Origin: Sphingobacterium thalpophilum
GTDB taxonomy: Bacteria; Bacteroidota; Bacteroidia; Sphingobacteriales; Sphingobacteriaceae
DNA length: 64,000 bases
Direction of reading: 5' to 3'
Assembly: GCF_038396785.1 (NCBI RefSeq)
Contig: NZ_CP151087.1
Coordinates: forward strand, 3,100,001 to 3,164,000
The notes beneath the pieces are model-generated. The model was not told where the DNA came from. It searched no databases and worked only from the letters and a program-made list of their open reading frames with translations. Shown in pieces: positions 63,545-64,000 of the stretch (its first letter is position 1; every line of letters begins with the position of its first letter). The position numbers were made by a program, and so were the translations under genes.

Positions 63545-64000
63545 TTAGTTGTTATTTACTCTTACGATCTGTGCCATAAGCTCCGCTTCACACACAATTT
63601 TCTCTCCTACCATAGCCACACCTTTCATTTTTGCGATACCTCTTCGAATCGGCTCCATCAAGTCACATCTAAAAATAACAGAATCTCCTGGAGTTACCTG
63701 CGCTTTAAAACGTGCATTTTCAATTTTAAGGAATAAGGTCAACCAATTCTCTGGATCAGGGACCGTCTTCAGCACTAAAATTCCCCCTGTTTGTGCCATA
63801 GCCTCTACTTGCAAAACACCAGGAAATAATGGTGCACCAGGAAAATGTCCCATAAATAAATCTTCGTTCATGGTAACATTCTTCAAACCTACAACATGTG
63901 TTTCTGTCAACTCAAGAATTTTATCGACCATAAGCATGGGTTGACGATGCGGTAAAATCTTCATGATTTCAACCGTATCGTATAGTGCCGGCATATTGGG
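63545..64000 (-). CDS. FabZ dehydratase domain, probably the C-terminal part of an LpxC-FabZ fusion (cut by window edge)
   Basis: 3-hydroxyacyl-ACP dehydratase hot-dog domain. Seen: IMKILPHRQPMLMVDKI, the active-site GHFPGAPLFPGVLQVEAMAQTGG (in two halves) with His and Glu, and KIENARFKAQVTPGD. The ATG at 63994 is preceded in frame by sense codons to the window edge (Pro-Asn), and NMPALYDTVEIMK resembles the linker of bifunctional LpxC-FabZ proteins of Bacteroidota, so I treat it as partial. In this group lpxC-fabZ precedes lpxA, as here. Confidence 0.9.
   Translation of the reverse strand, partial: PNMPALYDTVEIMKILPHRQPMLMVDKILELTETHVVGLKNVTMNEDLFMGHFPGAPLFPGVLQVEAMAQTGGILVLKTVPDPENWLTLFLKIENARFKAQVTPGDSVIFRCDLMEPIRRGIAKMKGVAMVGEKIVCEAELMAQIVRVNNN

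Overview
The window looks like a chromosomal segment of a Sphingobacteriaceae member (Bacteroidota), most likely Sphingobacterium or a close relative. Moderately AT-rich DNA, repeated TAnnTTTG promoter boxes, few Shine-Dalgarno sites, a CarboxypepD-plug TonB receptor, and an FabZ domain whose open frame continues upstream (as in the LpxC-FabZ fusions of Bacteroidota) all point there. I see no insertion sequences, phage genes, CRISPR arrays, rRNA or convincing tRNA genes. It reads as core genome with a few accessory cassettes.

Layout. 1-8.4 kb: the 3' part of a gluconokinase-type FGGY kinase, an ABC-F ATPase divergent from trmD, then a trp operon (trpE, a chorismate-mutase-like gene, trpG, trpC) behind a readable transcription attenuator with a three-Trp leader peptide, then dusB. 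8.4-17.5 kb: a flippase, acylphosphatase and amidohydrolase on the minus strand; a TPP riboswitch ahead of a TonB-dependent receptor; dtd, a MazG-like gene, a gamma-glutamyltransferase and a BamE-like lipoprotein. 17.5-24.7 kb (minus): groL, groS, then the run miaB, sigma-54 activator, lptE, a TPR gene and secG. 25-32.5 kb (minus): OmpA-like lipoprotein, a CarboxypepD-domain protein, a hypothetical gene, rlmD, a TetR regulator, pheS, ssb and mutY.

32.5-41.8 kb (minus) is the main accessory region: a two-component system, then an outer-membrane porin, ureA, ureB, ureC, ureE, ureF, ureG, ureD and a second ureE. UreC carries an extra 48 residues at its N-terminus that look like a twin-arginine signal, with every active-site residue kept at a constant offset. 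The porin and the lack of any inner-membrane urea or nickel transporter in the cluster fit a urease acting in the periplasm. This is inference, but it is the strongest candidate for something new here.

42-48.4 kb: a WG-repeat secreted protein with a small membrane protein, then a sulfur cassette (two half-size YeeE/YedE transporters, a TauE exporter, and a metallo-beta-lactamase protein fused to two rhodanese domains), then a membrane-protein gene apparently split by one in-frame TAA. 48.5-64 kb: an M1 peptidase, a Tat-type glycosidase-like protein, hemW, a long-form GAPDH, Kdo transferase, UDP-glucuronate decarboxylase, galE, a TPR-membrane-HTH regulator, 5-formyl-THF cyclo-ligase, an EF-P with an unusual loop, a small ABC ATPase, lpxA and the FabZ end of a probable lpxC-fabZ. 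Envelope assembly (LptE, WaaA, LpxA, LpxC/FabZ, flippase, UXS, GalE) is a recurring theme.
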